This document shows, piece by piece, positions 62,120-64,000 of a DNA stretch of 64,000 bases. The notes beneath the pieces are model-generated. The model did not search any database and was not told where the DNA came from. It saw only the letters and a program-made list of their open reading frames with translations. The DNA is from Ruminococcus sp. GTDB taxonomy: Bacteria > Bacillota > Clostridia > Oscillospirales > Ruminococcaceae. Position 1 is the stretch's first letter. The number at the start of each line of letters is the position of its first letter. The translations under genes were made by a program, and so were the position numbers. The stretch is taken from contig JAFWWU010000106.1 in NCBI GenBank assembly GCA_017523285.1, forward strand, positions 1-64,000, written 5' to 3'.

Positions 62120-63330
62120 TACAATCGTTCGCCCCCGGAGAGGTAACTCCCGAACGGGCTTTGCTTATCGGACAGGAACTTTGCAAGGCACTTTTTAACG
62201 ATGAATACCAGTATGTTTTAGCCGTCCATTGCGACCATGAACATATCCACAATCACATCATTGTGAACAACGTAAATTTCTACACGGGCAAGACCTTTGA
62301 AACCGAGCATAATCAGGGTAAAATTCCCGACAGGGCGTGGAGCAAACTCCGCACGATTTCGGACGAACTTTGCAGAAAGCACGGGCTTTCTATCATCGAA
62401 AACCCGCATCTTTCAAAGGGTAAGAGCCATTGGGAATGGGAGCTTGACAAGCAAAATCTTTCGTGGAAAGAACAGCTTAAAAGAACAATCGACGAGGTTA
62501 TAAAGGTCAGTGAGGACTTTGAGGATTTTCTTGCAAAGTGCGCTGATTTCGGAATATTGGTGGACTACAATCCCTACCACAAAATAGACCTGAAATTTAT
62601 GCTTGCCGAGCAGAAAGAACGCAATCCGAGAGCGAAGTTTACAAGAGCGAAAACGCTGGGCTACTTCTACGAGAGCCAGCAGATCAGAAGGCGTATCGAG
62701 AGTTACAAGTACCAAATGTCGCACCGCCCGACAGCGAGAATTATCCGCACAACAGCGGAGAAATTTCAGCAGTCTCAGGGCTTGACGAATTGGGCAGACC
62801 GTGAGAATATGAAGGCGGCGAGCAAGGCACTTAATGAGATGAACGCAAGCAATTCTACGCTTGAAGAATTGGAGAGTGCAGCTCATAGGGCGTTTGCTGA
62901 ATTTATGGTTATGTCAACTCCGCAGATGGAATTGAGCGACCGTATCCACAAAATGGAGGAGCAGATTCCTGCAATCGAGAAGTATCATGAATTTGTGGCA
63001 TATCACAAGAAATATACTTCTCTGGAGGGCAAGGCGAAAACCAAGTACAAGAGCGATTTCTGCTATGAACTTGACGAGTACCACAAGGCTTACAAGAAGC
63101 TGATAGAGCTATTTCCAGACGGTCATATACCGAAACTCAGCAAGCTGAAAACCGAGCTTGAAAAAGCCCGAACAGATTACGCACAGCAGAGTGCGGAGCG
63201 TAAAGCCCTGAAGAAAGAAGCGGACAGGCTTTCAATGCTTGCACAGCAGAAGCGTGACAGTCAGAGAACGCTTGCCCGATATATGCAGAACGAACAGGCT
63301 GCCAAGAGAAAGAAAGGTCAGCTTGAATAA
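61918..63330 (+). CDS. MobP-type relaxase
   Basis: A 470-residue relaxase that nicks oriT and pilots the strand. The N-terminal domain starts MAVTRIHTIHTGTYGAIAYI, containing the likely catalytic Tyr, with motif III VHCDHEHIHNHIIVNNVNFY near residue 105 (HxDxxHxHNH metal site). Coiled-coil helices fill the C-terminal half. The start is TTG 61918 with AGAGGAAG upstream, overlapping mobC by 202 bases, a usual arrangement for this family. A small resolvase gene follows after 15 bases. This is the only complete relaxase in the window. Confidence 0.92.
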   Translation: MAVTRIHTIHTGTYGAIAYICNPDKTADGKYVVSNLCVSSPSGASEQFRNIRQTVGTGRSRSECQHIIQSFAPGEVTPERALLIGQELCKALFNDEYQYVLAVHCDHEHIHNHIIVNNVNFYTGKTFETEHNQGKIPDRAWSKLRTISDELCRKHGLSIIENPHLSKGKSHWEWELDKQNLSWKEQLKRTIDEVIKVSEDFEDFLAKCADFGILVDYNPYHKIDLKFMLAEQKERNPRAKFTRAKTLGYFYESQQIRRRIESYKYQMSHRPTARIIRTTAEKFQQSQGLTNWADRENMKAASKALNEMNASNSTLEELESAAHRAFAEFMVMSTPQMELSDRIHKMEEQIPAIEKYHEFVAYHKKYTSLEGKAKTKYKSDFCYELDEYHKAYKKLIELFPDGHIPKLSKLKTELEKARTDYAQQSAERKALKKEADRLSMLAQQKRDSQRTLARYMQNEQAAKRKKGQLE

Positions 63331-63345
63331 AGAAAGGAAGTTTTT

Positions 63346-63939
63346 ATGAGTAAAATCGGATATATCAGAGTATCCACAGAACATCAGGAGACAGCAAGAC
63401 AACAGGAGATCATGGACAGCTATCAGGTTGACCGCATCTTCTCCGAGAAGGTGTCAGGAGCAAACGCAGACCGTCCTCAGCTCAGAGCAATGCTTGACTA
63501 TGTGCGTGAGGGTGATACCCTCTATATTGAGAGTATCAGCCGTCTGGGACGTTCCACGAAAGATTTGCTGAGCATCATCGAAACCCTCACCGAAAAGGGC
63601 GTGACGCTGGTCAGCCACAAGGAGAACATCGACACCGACACACCATCAGGCAAATTTATGTTGACCGTGTTCGCAGCTCTGTCACAGTTAGAGCGTGAGC
63701 AACTCAAACAGAGACAGCGTGAAGGCATCGAAATCGCTAAGGCGCAGGGCAAGTACACAGGCAGAAAGCCCATTGAGATTGACTGGACTAAGTTCGGGCA
63801 GCTCTATGGGGAATGGAAGTCGAAGAACATCACGGGCAGAGACTTTATGCGTAGAATGGGGTTGTCGGCTAATACCTTCTATCGCCGTGTGCGTGAGTAT
63901 GAAGCGGAACACGGCATTACCGAGCCTGTTCCTGCCTGA
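63346..63939 (+). CDS. Small serine recombinase (resolvase/invertase)
   Basis: A 197-residue resolvase/invertase. Catalytic Ser10 is in IGYIRVSTEHQETARQQ; the arginine-rich active region is SISRLGRSTKDLLSIIETL and LSQLEREQLKQRQREGIEIA. A C-terminal HTH (GRDFMRRMGLSANTFYRRVR) binds the site. It is co-directional with the relaxase 15 bases upstream and has AAAGGAAG before its ATG. Expected role: resolve dimers of the mobilisable element or invert a segment. Confidence 0.93.
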   Translation: MSKIGYIRVSTEHQETARQQEIMDSYQVDRIFSEKVSGANADRPQLRAMLDYVREGDTLYIESISRLGRSTKDLLSIIETLTEKGVTLVSHKENIDTDTPSGKFMLTVFAALSQLEREQLKQRQREGIEIAKAQGKYTGRKPIEIDWTKFGQLYGEWKSKNITGRDFMRRMGLSANTFYRRVREYEAEHGITEPVPA

Positions 63940-64000
63940 TACAGCATATTGCACCGGGGATTTTTATAATATTGCTGCGCCCTGCACAATTATTATTACA

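Larger units (their letters stand above)
52642..63939. mobile_element. Nested mobilisable elements with three serine recombinases (boundaries approximate)
   Basis: Starting where the mod homology stops (52641), the region carries two large serine recombinases, a relaxase tail, a complete oriT-mobC-relaxase set and a small resolvase. At least two elements are layered here. The right boundary may lie outside the window; no direct repeats were identified. Confidence 0.6.

Noticed and set aside
1..64000. tRNA, rRNA or CRISPR features
   Set aside because: I found no tRNA-like GTTCGANNC/CCA ends in cloverleaf context, no rRNA signatures and no regularly spaced repeats with unique spacers.

Overview
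The window looks like a chromosome segment of an anaerobic Firmicute of the Ruminococcus group (Oscillospiraceae). The main clue is a secreted GH43-CBM6-CBM22-dockerin-esterase enzyme at 8.1-11.0 kb, typical of fibre-degrading, cellulosome-forming ruminococci. A SpoVT/AbrB-like fragment, strong AAGGAGG ribosome sites and many small clostridial conjugation proteins agree. No rRNA, tRNA or CRISPR array was seen.

Region 1 (1-13.6 kb) is AT-rich host-like DNA. It holds a partial putP, a truncated SpoVT/AbrB gene ending in a short repeat that recurs 4 kb away, an ASCH-DUF1810/SDR/VOC operon, a VWA lipoprotein, a frameshifted MATE pump behind a possible attenuator, two small membrane proteins, the multidomain xylan-active enzyme, a membrane-anchored linear-amide hydrolase and a GNAT acetyltransferase.

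Region 2 (13.7-22.9 kb) is a compact putative defence island: a YhcG/DUF1016 PD-(D/E)XK nuclease, an XRE regulator, an AIPR-family protein, and an operon of a PLD-SNF2 helicase followed by a 1100-residue Eco57I/ISP-like DNA methyltransferase. The set resembles a type ISP restriction system whose nuclease-helicase half and methylase-specificity half are separate proteins. I cannot match the whole gene set to a named system.

Region 3 (about 22.9-51.0 kb) is the backbone of a Tn1549/CD1107-like integrative conjugative element, all on the + strand except one cargo gene. It has a replication-initiator-like gene preceded by a gene with 57-60 bp tandem repeats, then PcfB, VirD4, Maff2, VirB6, PrgI, VirB4, CD1108, DUF4315, CD1107, topoisomerase III, a DUF3849/ArdC/YodL protein, TTRAP, a 2651-residue methylase-helicase and a CHC2 zinc-finger protein. 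I see no relaxase or integrase inside this stretch.

Region 4 (51.2-64 kb) is a graveyard of nested elements. A second PLD-SNF2 helicase gene is truncated and joined to the 3' part of a type III methyltransferase (mod), which is itself cut off next to a large serine recombinase. A STAND ATPase is fused in frame to the tail of a MobA/MobL relaxase, followed by a second large serine recombinase and small accessory genes, including a YwqG/DUF1963 protein. The right end is an intact mobilisation module: a candidate oriT rich in inverted repeats, mobC, a MobP-type relaxase with an overlapping TTG start, and a small resolvase. Base composition rises visibly from AT-rich on the left to more GC-rich in the conjugative and mobilisation modules, which fits several transfer events.
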